DNA of 64,000 nt from Loripinus fragilis. Lineage: Eukaryota; Mollusca; Bivalvia; Lucinida; Lucinidae. Below the pieces are notes generated by a model. The model made no database searches and was not told where the DNA came from. It saw nothing but the letters and a program-made list of their open reading frames with translations. Positions 44,621 to 54,684 of this stretch are shown here, one piece after another. Each line of letters opens with the position of its first letter. The stretch's first letter is position 1. The stretch is taken from assembly GCA_964019695.1 (NCBI GenBank), contig OZ026525.1, positions 84,826,279 through 84,890,278 of the forward strand, read 5' to 3'. The translations under genes and the position numbers were made by a program.

Positions 44621-45299
44621 TGTGTGGTTCCTTTTTCATGCCACAAAATAGGGTAGATAGGTAGGCTCTAACATTAAATTAAGACATAACATTTAAAACA
44701 CGATGACGGCCTATATTATTCTACAGACTATTTAATAGTGCATATGGAGTCTGAGTGAACACATTTTGATGTATTATAAAAAGGCCTAAATGAAGTAACT
44801 ACACCAAAACCTTTATATAGTAGTTGGTTCAGGAAATTATTTTATTTAGTAACGTTAAACGCAGAAACCCGCTTCAAAATTTTTAATATGCCTGTTTTAG
44901 TTTTTTCCCAAAGGCCATTTTAATGTTTATGATAGGGTAGGTAGGGGAACAGGAACCGCACTATATTCCTTTGTGCCTTATCATTAATACAAAATACATC
45001 ATACCACACAGTATGCACTGTCCAGTATTACAATCATGTTTTACTTGGAAAATATGGTAGTTCAAAAAGGAGAGAATTTTATTCAATATATTTGCATTTT
45101 ACCCTAATGACCCCCATTCATACTACCTGACCATTATATCTTACCTACAATAATTATAATAGGTAAACTTATTCATAGTTTATAATAGGGGTGTAGCTCA
45201 GACAAGCAAATTGACATCCAGTTGCATTTCTACCATTGTTTGATGGCAACACAGCATTTTTAGTCAATTTTGCTTAATTTTCCCCCATGTTGGCCCCAT

Positions 45300-45604
45300 T
45301 TAACCCTTATCCTCAAATAATATTTGCTAATTTGAAGAAAACTTTTACCCTTTTATCATGTATTCTATCCAACAATACCATTTTAGATGTTATTTTATTT
45401 CTTTGTATGATGTAAAATCTTTATTTCATGATTTAACGTTTATTGTGGGCGGCCATCTTGGATTTCAGCACCGCCATCTTGAAAATTGACCAATTTTGAT
45501 TGGCTAACGAGAAAAATTCCAATAACTCATGCTAATGAACCTTTCTACCAAGTTTCGTGCTTGTATCCGGATGTGCATGATTATTGTCAATTCCCGCTCC
45601 ACTA
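45300..45604 (-). repeat. Right inverted arm of the 4-kb element
   Basis: Complement of the left arm starting TAGTGGAGCGGGAA. It ends exactly one TTA before the THAP reading frame resumes. Confidence 0.75.
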
Positions 45605-45607
45605 TTA

Positions 45608-45880
45608 TGTAAAAAGTGGCTGGATCTTCTTAGAAATGATAAACTCTGTATCAGCAATTTTGTGGGAAATAAAAGCCGTGTTGTGTGCGAGGACCATTTT
45701 CTCCCGGACTGTTTCGAAGGCGTGTTTTCAAATAGTGTTGCGGCGTCCTTGAACTTCAAGCATAAAAGAAAACAGCTGAAACCGGATGCACTTCCTACGA
45801 TCGTACATGTGAATACAGATACTAGTCAGGCACATAGCAGAAGATCATCAGACCAGATTAAGAAAAGACGCGAAGCTCAG
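45608..45880 (+). CDS. THAP-domain protein, 3' part of exon 1
   Basis: Resumes the frame broken at 41630: after one TTA, codons TGT AAA AAG TGG give CKKW. W39 matches the invariant THAP tryptophan. VVCEDHF gives the last two zinc ligands (C62, H65; 52 residues after C9, in the accepted range for the C2CH motif). LKPDALPTIV is the AVPTIF-type box that closes THAP domains. A basic, helix-forming tail follows (SSDQIKKRREAQ) and ends at a CAG|GTAATA donor in phase 0. Codons 36-126 of the hypothetical uninterrupted protein. There is no start codon of its own before the zinc-ligand region, so alone it cannot make a complete THAP domain. Confidence 0.85.
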
Positions 45881-46299
45881 GTAATAATAAATTCCTTTTA
45901 GTTCTACCAAGTCGTCAAAATAAAAGGTGTCCAGATCAATGGAAATAAAACAAGAATAAGCTTTCACAAAAATAAACTTACCACCAGTGACTTGTACAAG
46001 TTGTAGACCTCACCGGTAGAGTACAGTTGTCCCCATTATTTTAATGAACAACTTACGACCTGCCTGGGAACACTTCAAGTATACCTGACCCCAGGGAATG
46101 GTGGTAAGATAACTCCTGGCGTGCACTAGTTGTGATGTAAGACTCAGCTTAACATTCTGCTAGTTAAATGATTGGGGCTGCCTCCCCACACCCCTGCTTC
46201 ATTTTCATGTAAGGAATATCTAATCATTTGTATGTCATGCTTTTGTGATCCTTTCAGATTCCAATACGGTGACTAGTTCTGGGACCATAACCTAGTTTG

Positions 46300-46440
46300 T
46301 AAGTTGTTGTGTGTACTCAAAAGAACCGTCTCAATGAGACGATTCTTTTGAGCACCAAAACCCATGTTAAAACTGGTGGGTAAGAGAATATTTACAATTT
46401 TAGGCTCAAAATTTTTTAATGTACAGTGTAAACCTGTGCA
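46300..46440. mobile_element. Hairpin element of the CATATGTTGTGGGTACTC family
   Basis: GTTGTGTGTACTC, AAAAGAACCGTCTC and complement, GGGTAAGAGAATATTTAC. Lies in the THAP intron between 45880 and 47211. Confidence 0.6.
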
Positions 46441-46542
46441 GCATTACTTGCTGTTTTGACCCATTTAAGCCGAATTCTTATCAATTGGGCCTGTCCATTT
46501 CCATTTAAAGGGTTGTTGGGTGGTATTTTACATTTTTATTCA

Positions 46543-46738
46543 GGGAGCGCAGTGGCTCAGTGGTAGAGTGCTTGACTCAAGACCGAAGGGCCGTGAGTTC
46601 AAGCCTCACCGGCGTCACTGCGATGTGGTCCTTGAGCAAGACACATTTATCCTAGCTTAGTACTGGATCAACCCAGGAAGACCCGTCCCATTATAACTGA
46701 AAGCTTGTTGATGGGATGAAAAGAACCAAACAAACAAA
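46543..46738 (+). mobile_element. tRNA-derived SINE family 1, intact reference copy
   Basis: Head GGGAGCGCAGTGGCTCAGTGG (A box) and GTGAGTTCAAGCCTC (B box). Body: TTGAGCAAGACACATTTATCC, AGCTTAGTACTGGATCAACCC, and an end rich in CAAACAAACA. The 12-bp duplication CATTTTTATTCA flanks it exactly (46531-46542, 46739-46750). Other copies at 8260, 19589, 32220 and 59668. Confidence 0.9.
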
Positions 46739-46936
46739 CATTTTTATTCAAATTTCAATAGAACATACTGTAAGCAAACAGTGGAGACCCTGATCAGATG
46801 CCACATTCTGCAGTGTTTGATCTGGGTCTGCACTGTTTGTCTATGTCCCACAAAAAGGACGCTATGCTTAAATATATAGGTTTAGAAAGTTTGTGGAAAA
46901 CCATGTACCAGGATTTTAACAACATGTAGCACTCCG

Positions 46937-47099
46937 CAGAGCTCTCACTAGGATTTTGAAAACAGGAGTCCCAAAGCCCTCTTTGCCAAAAAGTGGGAGT
47001 CCCACAATAAAAAAGAATATAGCCTCCTTCAAAAAAAAGGAGTCCCAGTACCAAAAATGGGAGTTCAGAACTGCAAATCGTCAGTTAGTGAGAGCTCTG
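46937..47099. mobile_element. MITE with CAGAGCTCTCACTA ends
   Basis: A perfect 14-bp terminal inverted repeat, CAGAGCTCTCACTA. The interior has repeated GGAGTCCCA motifs. CAG...CTG ends are hAT-like, but no matching 8-bp flanks are visible. It ends 111 bp before the THAP exon 2 acceptor. Confidence 0.7.
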
Positions 47100-47210
47100 A
47101 AGTCTCCTTGATGTACATTTATAAGTTAGTCAAACAATGTTTTTGAAAAAAAGATTTATCCCCACAGACATCTGTTGCTGTTCATATGAAATACCTTTTC
47201 TATATTCCAG

Positions 47211-47358
47211 ATCAGAGAAGTGCTGAGAAAAGAGATGAAGAAATCTTCTAAGACTAACAGTGCGACTATAATGAGTCCGGCAGGGGATGATATCTATCAG
47301 GACGCCACTGAACTACCATCTCCATGTACATCAGATATTTCAACTAGTGTCCATGCAA
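47211..47358 (+). CDS. THAP-domain protein, probable exon 2
   Basis: Preceded by a very good acceptor (CTTTTCTATATTCCAG). Frame phase 0 continues from the donor at 45880: REAQ then IREVLRKEMKKSSK, extending the charged helical segment, then a Ser/Pro-rich stretch (PSPCTSDIST). The likely donor is GCAA|GTATAC at 47358, phase 1, but the end is uncertain because the frame stays open beyond it. Later exons were not found. The intact frame and sites suggest that the gene lost function only recently, if at all. Confidence 0.65.
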
Positions 47359-47379
47359 GTATACATATAATAGCGCTTT

Positions 47380-48430
47380 CAAGCGGGCCCTTCTTTTCCC
47401 TACATTTTTTTATTTGCTCCAACTCTTTCATGAAAATGCCCTACTATTTCACTCTAAAATGTCATTTACGCGCAAAAATACACAAATTTTTCCTCACTCG
47501 CTTCGCTCGCTCAAATTTAATGCAAAATCTTCTATGTAAGTCCAGGGAGCACGTGGCTAAACACCTTAATTTTTAACCCAAAAAAGTCTCTCTGTTAACT
47601 ATTACTATTGTCACAGGTACTCATAGTAATGAATTTTGTACTTGGAAAGCCCTACTATCCCTACTTTTTTACACCGATAATCCCTACTTTTTTCAAATGT
47701 TTATCCCTACTTTTCCCCTTATTTTCTGTTGAAAGGCACTTGCAAGTCTGTTTAGAATTTTGCTACAGCTTTCCAAACCCCTGCTAAAGCTGTTTCACCT
47801 GTAATTTGTCAGAAATGAATTTTTTCATCAATTTTCAAAAACTGTGAAGTTTCACAGTGAAGACCCATTATATGTCACATAACTATGGTATTAAAGGGGT
47901 AATTTATTCAAAACAATTTTCTGGAAGAGAAATACAAAAGAAATTTTGATTGGCAACCCCTTTAGATCCAAAATGCACTATTCCATAATTTTTCAGTCTG
48001 TGGGATAATAAGAGTTAAAAATGATAAACAGGGCCTAAGGATAACAACTGGCATTTAAATGTTATGTTTGGGGTGCTTAAAAGAATTATCTCCTTGAGAC
48101 AGTCCTTTTGAGTACCCACATATGTTTGAGATAAGGTATTAAATGGCAGTGGCTATTGACAGCAGGCTGACATCAGCGATTGCCTTTTTTAATTACATGC
48201 TCTTATCAAGGGAACTAATAAGCCTTTTAGAACAATTCTTTGTGTTACATTATTTATTTAGATAAATTCAATGTTCAATCTAGAGGGGCCGGGCCATGGG
48301 GAAATTGGCCCATTTTATGAAGTGGCCCCTTGCTAAGGCCAAATGAAAATTAATAAACATGTTCTGGGAAATGGGTCTGAAAATTTTAGGTAGGGAAATA
48401 TAATATCATTTTCATATGGGTTTCTTACAT
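47380..48430. other. No gene; small degenerate repeats
   Basis: Includes CTACTTTT-rich imperfect repeats at 47640-47720 and a fragment of the CATATGT hairpin family at 48055-48145. Confidence 0.5.
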
Positions 48431-48439
48431 ACAGAACCT

Positions 48440-48900
48440 TCTTGTTAACCCATTAAATAAGTTGGGGAAAATTGATAAATGCGAGACCCTGCTACACGTT
48501 TCATCGCATTTTCGCTACGAACTCAATGATTTGAATAACAAAGTAGCATGATATGTGATTCTATCATCATTAAACGCTAAAAGTACTTTAACCCTTAAAG
48601 CGCCAATCGCAACAAAAGTCATATGCCTTTCTCGACTGCTGAAATGTTTAAGAAGCCTCTATGGCAAACAGTGTGGACCCAGATAAGGGTTCTGGGTCCA
48701 AATGTTTGCTTCTATACTTAATTCGTCAGTAAAGTTAGGCAATTATTTGCAGCAGACGACTTCAGCATACGACATTTTCAGATGCATTTTTTCTTGGCGC
48801 TTTAAGGGTTAAAATCGCGATTTAGCGTACAAAGATGAAAATAGTTATGACCTTCATTAAATCAGCTATCATATACTGACGGACATTTAAAACGCAACAC
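48440..48900 (+). mobile_element. MITE family H copy split by a nested element
   Basis: AAATAAGTTGGGGAAAATTGATAAATGCGAG through CATTAAACGC...AAAGTAC, then the nested element 48588-48812, then AATCGCGATTTAGCGTACAAAG continues the H pattern. Confidence 0.55.
48588..48812. mobile_element. piggyBac-like MITE nested in MITE family H
   Basis: TTAA borders on both sides, with CCCTTAAAGCGCC and its exact complement as terminal repeats. The interior carries a weak hairpin ATGGCAAACAGTGTGGACCC...GGGTCCAAATGTTTGC. Compare 14673-14888. Confidence 0.7.
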
Positions 48901-49509
48901 TTTGATAGCATCTTTATTGTATGTCTCAAAAAAGAAGGCAAAACGATCATATTGATTGTATGTTAAAGAGTGCTCATTTGTAAGTAACACATAAAAAAAT
49001 GTCGAATTTAAATGAATTTAACAAACTGAAAAATGTATACTTTTTGAGATAGGGATCAGTTGTTTCATATGACAAAATGTTATTAGTGAAAGATTTCCTA
49101 CTCCTCTACATCAAGAAACGTGAGAAGTATCAAATTTGTGTAATGGGCCTCGTTAGGAATCGAAAAATCACTCGCATATTGTTTGGCAGGTCTGCGATAC
49201 AGTCCGTTTGCTTATTTGACGTTCATCTGTTTGTACCCTTTCATTCTACTTAAAAAATGTTCCAGTGACTTAAATTTATACGAAGCAGTAACGTCATCCG
49301 ATTTGGTTGTACACTTAAAACTAAAGTTTTTACTGATGAAGTCAATTCATGACGACTTAATCGTATCAAAGGCAGTTTACATTCAACTGTCTTTTGAAAG
49401 ATAATAAAGTAAAGTTAATGGTGCGTAATTAAAGTCCGCCAGTATACAAGCGAGGGGTTATACATATCTCCTAAACGTGACGTCATATGATAAATTGACT
49501 TCCACCTAC
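48901..49509. other. No gene seen (B4GALT intron next to exon 2)
   Basis: AT-rich sequence up to the donor of the exon at 49510. The short plus-strand frame at 49183-49404 has no support. Confidence 0.5.
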
Positions 49510-49697
49510 CCTTTTTTGTACTTGCTATTTTCTATTGACAAATGGCGAAATTGGTTAGAACAGCTGTAGGTATTTCTGTCGTTCAGTGGAAATAGGTCGA
49601 CGTCATGTATGACGTAACAGTTATATAAACCAGTACTCTGTGCTGCTAGAAAGCCAACGTTTGCTAGAATACCTCGATTGAATGTTGTTGGACGAGC
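49510..49697 (-). CDS. B4GALT: Beta-1,4-galactosyltransferase family, catalytic exon 2 (DVDL exon)
   Basis: 188 nt between a TTTCTATTTCAG acceptor and a GTAGGT donor. ARPTTFNRGILANVGF matches the family's FNRAKLLNVGF region, which binds the nucleotide sugar. VIHDVDLFPLNDRN contains the DxD motif that binds Mn2+ and UDP-sugar. FRHLSIENSKY precedes the next exon. Entry phase is 0 (after VVEL of the exon at 62998-63227); exit leaves two bases, which the first base of the exon at 36839 completes to Gly. All catalytic residues expected in this part are present. A family-G MITE begins only 14 bases upstream of the acceptor border. Confidence 0.95.
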
Positions 49698-49711
49698 CTG
49701 AAATAGAAACT

Positions 49712-49876
49712 GAGCCGTGACACGTGATTTCCAACAATGTGGCATTTTGACAAGTGTAGACCCAGACGAGCCTGTGCAGCCTCCTTTTAAGCCTAGAAAA
49801 TTCAAATGATGTTCAGTCAGCGACAAGCAAAGACTCTGATCAGACTGGGCATCTTCCCAGGCTCAGGTCGCGGCTC
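49712..49876 (+). mobile_element. MITE family G adjoining the splice acceptor of B4GALT exon 2
   Basis: Ends GAGCCGTGACACGTGATTTCC and CGCGGCTC; the interior is a shortened version of 34075-34647. Read on the minus strand, it occupies the intron from 15 bases upstream of the exon, so the branch-point region must lie inside it or be very close. Confidence 0.75.
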
Positions 49877-49930
49877 ATCTTTTTTTGTAGGTAGATTTAG
49901 GGGATAACTGTATTAAAAGTTTTCATGCGG

Positions 49931-50200
49931 CATGGGCGGATAGGGAGGGGGACAGGGGGTCCAGACCCCCGCTTAAAAATCTAAAAAATATAGAGTTTTC
50001 TAGCTATACTGGTCCGGATCCCCTAAAAAATCACAAGGTTACCAAGCCAGCATTCAATTTTGGGCCATCATCAACACGACAGCGAGCTGGCGGGCCGATG
50101 TTGGCCCGCTTATGATGGTATTTTGATCGTCTCTCCCATCATCAACTAAGAAAAAAATCAAAGTTGGACTCCCTCTGTCACTTTCTGGATCCGCGCATGT
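49931..50200 (-). mobile_element. GGATCC-end hairpin MITE, inverted copy
   Basis: Begins CATGGGCGGAT, then GGGGACAGGGGGTCCAGACCCCC and CTGGTCCGGATCCCC, and ends CTTTCTGGATCCGCGCATG. The hairpin is weak here (CGAGCTGGCGGGCC). Confidence 0.7.
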
Positions 50201-50202
50201 AT

Positions 50203-50515
50203 GTGGAGGTATATCGTCAGACATACGGTCGGAAATTTAGTTTTACAGCGAAGCGTGAGCGGTGACGTAAAACGTGATTTGCGAACGTTTATCCGACGAT
50301 ATTCCTCCCCAAATAAAATTTTTGAATATGGTTATCCCCATTCTAATATATCTTTGCAATCTCGACTCTAATTGGAGCGTTGTTAGCCGCACAAAGCTGC
50401 ACGTCGTCCAACAAAATATGACGTAATTAATGACATCAAGCTGTTTCCGACAGTATTTATCAGGATATACTGTCGCAAATTTTTGACGTTATCCAATCAG
50501 ACGTCGCGTTACAAA
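50203..50515 (+). mobile_element. Long-palindrome MITE (family K), copy 2
   Basis: GTGGAGGTATATCGTCAGACATACGG... and complement, then GGTTATCCCCATTCTAATAT, ending GACGTTATCCAATCAGACGTCGCGTTAC. Homologous along its length to 8735-9115. Confidence 0.7.
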
Positions 50516-50904
50516 AGTAACTGCATTAGGATTTGCTATAATAGAGCTCGTTCAAAATTCAGCGTAAAGCTCACCATTAGGGGGAGCAGCAAACATAAAC
50601 AAACGTAAATCAAATTCCTTGCCCTTCCAGGCGGAAATAAGAAAAAATTATACATTCAGGAACAGTGCGGGTGACACTGTGCAGCCGAAATTGTCACGTC
50701 GATCCCTATAAGATTTAAACCTGCTTTAGAACATTTCCGAAATTCAAACTAATAATGCCCCGCACTTTAATAAATACAAGCAGGCGTAGGATAATGACGA
50801 GACACAGTCAGAATTCCCGTATTGAAGCCTCAGTGGGTGCATAAAACTGGGTGTGTCGTGTGCGCTATATATGCATAATGCGCTGGGGCCGCGACACACT
50901 CTCA
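50516..50904. other. No gene; comparatively GC-rich patch
   Basis: 50780-50900 is richer in CpG than its neighbours (GTGTCGTGTGCGC...GCTGGGGCCGCGACAC). No exon or promoter could be defined. Confidence 0.4.
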
Positions 50905-52330
50905 ACAGCAACGAAAATAGTTAGCCAGTATGGCATCACATTTTAGTACAGCAGACGACTGGCCAAAAGTCCTCTCCTTAAGGACTTTACTGGTCAGATC
51001 GGTGCAACATCTAGTGACATATACCAAAATGTTTGTTTGTATGTCCAGCTTCAGAATCCGGTTGATGACATCGTCGCTGATGAGTACTAACAGAGTTACG
51101 GCCCTTGAACCGTACACACCCATAATAAAAGATTATTAGAAATTTGCATACAGTTGGCAGATGGCATTGCATTTATTTCTAATAAGCATACATAATTGAT
51201 ATATTTTTATGATTTATATGGTATTGGATTAGAAAACAACATTGAAATATAGTTTCAACATGTACGATACCTAAGGGTGTGTTTGTCCGTGTGTCTTTTT
51301 GTAAATAGTGTCAATGTAAAAGGGCAATGCTCATATTTCATAAACACAATTTTTAACCATAACTTAGTTCAAAATGCAAGTTTCATCTCTTTTTTTCCAT
51401 CAAGGTAAGCAACAGCATACACTTGTTTTAGGTCAAGCTTCAAATCAAGTTGTGACCTTTCTCAAGGTCAAAGGTCAAGGTCAAATAGGCATACCCCCAA
51501 ATCACAAAAAATGCATATTTTATGTATCTGTTTATTAGTAAAAGTATAGTTTGTGCCTGTTTGAAGCTTAACTTATAAGTACTAGTCTTACATACTTAAA
51601 TTCCACATATTCTTTGCCATCAAAGGGGAATAAATACCCCAAATCAAGCGAGGCGTGAGCTATTCCGTAACGGCCTCAGTTTGAAGCACGTCAAGATGAT
51701 AACCGCTTTATACTACCACATACGACTGGCCAGAATTCCTCTCCTTATGAACTTTGCTGGTAAGATTGTGCTAACATCAAGCGTCATATCTACCAAAATA
51801 TTTGTCTGTATGTACGACTTCAGAATCCAGTTAATGACATCGTCGAAGATGAGTACTTACACAGTTAAGGCCCTTGAACCGTACACACACGTTATATAGG
51901 ATTATGCATATGCTATATACAGTTGGTCTAGAGCATTGCATTTATTCATAAGGACACGTTAATACAATATTGTTATGACTTGTATGGTATTGGTTGGAAA
52001 ACAACATTTAAAATACATTATCAATACCAATGATACATGTACCAAAAGCTGTGTTTGTCCGTGTGTCTGTTTGCAAATAGTGTCAATGCAAAAGGAAAAT
52101 GCAAACTTTTCATAAAAAAAATCTTTATCTATATTGAAATAGTTCAATTGCTATATTTCGTCAATGTTGTTTCATCAAAATAAGTAATAGTCTACACTCT
52201 TTGTATGTCAGAGTTAAAATTTGTTATGGCCTATTTGAATGTCAAGGGTCAAGGTCAAATAGACATATTTAAAATCACAATATTTAGTATATTTTATTAG
52301 CCCACCTGAGTCATAAGCTCAAAGTAAGCT
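50905..52330 (+). repeat. Two tandem units of about 750 bp
   Basis: ACGACTGGCC, TCAGAATCC, TGATGACATCGTCG, GCCCTTGAACCGTACACAC and the later GTTTGTCCGTGTGTCT and AAGGTCAAGGTCAAATAG appear in the same order from about 50935 and from about 51705. The open frames on both strands of the first half (50902-51139) are partly shared between units, but no protein family was recognised. Confidence 0.75.
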
Positions 52331-53470
52331 ATTGTGATCGTTCGATGTCTGTTGTCCGTCGTGCGTTATCAACAATTGCTTCAAACGATATCTCACCCTA
52401 AAATAATGGCTTGAATTTAATCAAATTTGGCTGACAGGAATGGTCCTTATATGGCCCTCTCAAAATATTGATGAAATAGTATATCTAGATCATATGGGTA
52501 AAAATAGATTTTCGAATACTTTAAAAATCTTCTTGTCTGAAACCACAAGGCTGATAGCCTTGATATTTTGTGTAGGATTATCTAGTAGATATTTTTCTTT
52601 TTGTTCAAATTATGCCCATGGGGCCAAAAATTGTCCCGCCTCTGGGTTCACATGTTTTACATAGGCCGTGGGTTGGTCTGCAGAGTGTGATTTTGGTATT
52701 TCCTGACCAAACTCACTTGTTTTTTTTTTTAAATGGGAAACATGAAAAAATATTGTCTGAAACCATTTGAGCCTTGATATTAAATATGTAGCATCATCTA
52801 GTAGACCTCTACTAATTTTGTTAAAATTATGGTCCTAGGACCAATTGTGGCCCGCTCCAGATTCACATGTTTTCCATAGGTTTATATAGGGTACACATAA
52901 CAAGTCTTCTTGTCTGGAACCACTTGGCATACAGCCTGATAATTGGTATTTGTATCATTCATAGACCCCTCCACCAGGTTTGTTAAAATTATGCCCATGT
53001 TGCCAAAATGGGCCCATCCTGGGGGCCACGTGTTTTACATAGGCTTTAATAGGGAAAGCATAAAACAATATTCACAGAGTTGTAGCGTCACCTAGTGCTA
53101 CTTTACCAAGTTTGTTCAAATTATGGCCCTTGGTTTTATCTAGTTTTTTTTACAGCAAATATATAAAAAATATTGTCGGAAACCACATGGCCCAACGCCA
53201 TTATATTTAGTATGTAGCATCACAAAGTTGACCTCCACTGAGTCTGTTCAAATTATGGCCGTGCAGACCAAAACAAGCCACGAAGGCTATATAGGTTTAT
53301 TTAGATAAAACACAAAACCCTTCTTGTTTGACCCACAAGGCCTAGAGCTGCCAAGTTTATTCAAAAATGGCTCCACCCAGGGGGATCACATGTTTTACAT
53401 TGGCCTGTATAGCTAAAACATAAAAAATCTTCTCTGGAACCACTTAAGTTCTAGAACAATGTAGTATCGT
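52331..53470 (+). repeat. Degenerate tandem repeat, period roughly 120-150 bp
   Basis: Repeated blocks with TCTTGTCTGAAACCACA, ATCATCTAGTAGA, TTGTTCAAATTATGGCC and CACATGTTTTACATAGG recur about seven times with heavy divergence. It begins next to CCCACCTGAGTCATAAGCTC and TCTGTTGTCCGTCGTGCGT. Confidence 0.75.
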
Positions 53471-54684
53471 CCAGTGGTTCTCTTTTATAATGCTTTATTG
53501 TTGTCACCTTTTTGGAATACAAACGCGAATAGCATCAAAGTACTGTGAGGTTTCCATTATATAAACGTTGCCATAAGAGAAACATCATACATACTGTATA
53601 TGCTAAATTTTCTGAGAACTGGACTGGTTCAACATAATTTTGATTGTACTGTCATCACTATTAATGACTTCAGATTCAACACATACAATATTTTGTCTAC
53701 ATCTTGGTGTGTTATAATCTAGATCTGATAGAAAAAATGTCAACCATTTGCAGGCCCTGTTTATTTGGTGTATTTTAGAAACATATTCTTGGAAAAATAT
53801 GAATAATTTATAACTTCAATTGCAATAAGGTAATTGAAAGTGGTTATGAAATTAAAGTACATTTATTTCTGAGTAAGAAAGACTAAAAACAGCTCATTGT
53901 TAATTTATAGAGCGGACTTTTGACGAGAAAATGTGAGTTAGTAAGGTTATCATTTGAGGTTAATGAAATAATCTGTAGGTTACAGTATGTCTTGCAGGGT
54001 CGTCCTGAAAAGGATGTTTCGCAAATTAATTTGGTTTATCTAAAATGTTAGGGTACCTAAAACTAACAAGATACAACAAAGCATTAGAGTTTTCCAAAGC
54101 ATAGACGAAAATCTAAGCAAAGCAGGAAAATGATACATAATATCTGTATATAGAAAACTTAATAGGCTACACACTGTTTAGATTTAGAATAGTCATCATT
54201 TCTGATGAAATATCAAGCCATTAAGATTGTCAGTATATTCGTACCTCACCCACTTTGTCAATGATCATTTACTCTGATTTGATGAAAGAATGATATGCAG
54301 ATACACATTTATGTTGGTTGATACAGGAAGACAAATGCAAACGTCATCAAATTATATAAAATGAAGGAAATTTCAATATTTCACCAATATTTTTGGACCA
54401 TTGATTCATTTATTTATAAGGCCTATAAAAATGATTTTTAATCTTAAAACGACGCAAAATCAAGGGCAATAATGCATGTTCCATGCAGTATTTTATACCG
54501 CTAAAGCAATACAAAAGATGCTGTAAAGATGTGTAAAACCAAATGTCTCGTATATTTTATTGCATTCAGACCCTCAGTAAGCAAGTTATTGGAGGAAAAT
54601 TCGATTATAGATCCATTTTCTATGTGTGAGTCTTGCCATTAAGGGACAACAACTCATGGTTCAAAAAATAGAAATATGTAGCAG
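53471..54684. other. No gene seen
   Basis: AT-rich, no structured feature. Confidence 0.5.

Larger units (their letters stand above)
41631..45604 (+). mobile_element. 3,974-bp non-autonomous DNA transposon inserted in the THAP exon (TTA target duplication)
   Basis: Left end TAGTGGAGCAGGAA and right end TTCCCGCTCCACTA are inverted copies. TTA flanks both sides (41628-41630, 45605-45607). The inverted arms continue inward as ATCATGCAC.TCCGGATACAAGCA and AAAATTGGTC.ATTTTCAAGATGGCGG, roughly 480 bp left and 305 bp right; the left arm is longer because a subterminal block is repeated. A 3-bp TTA/TWA target is typical of PIF/Harbinger elements, which makes that superfamily the best guess. No transposase was recognised inside. 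It carries copies of repeats P and R, two inverted tRNA-like units, a long hairpin and an unexplained minus-strand ORF. Confidence 0.85.

Noticed and set aside
46543..46620. tRNA gene candidate
   Set aside because: A and B boxes are present, but the acceptor stem does not pair, a SINE body follows, and a 12-bp target duplication flanks the unit.
50902..51139. Overlapping ORFs on both strands
   Set aside because: They lie in a tandem duplication whose second unit does not keep the frames open to the same extent; no domain.
52331..53470. Reading the repeated ACCACA/GGCCTAGAGCC blocks as a repeat protein
   Set aside because: Frames shift and stop in every unit; it behaves as a noncoding degenerate tandem repeat.
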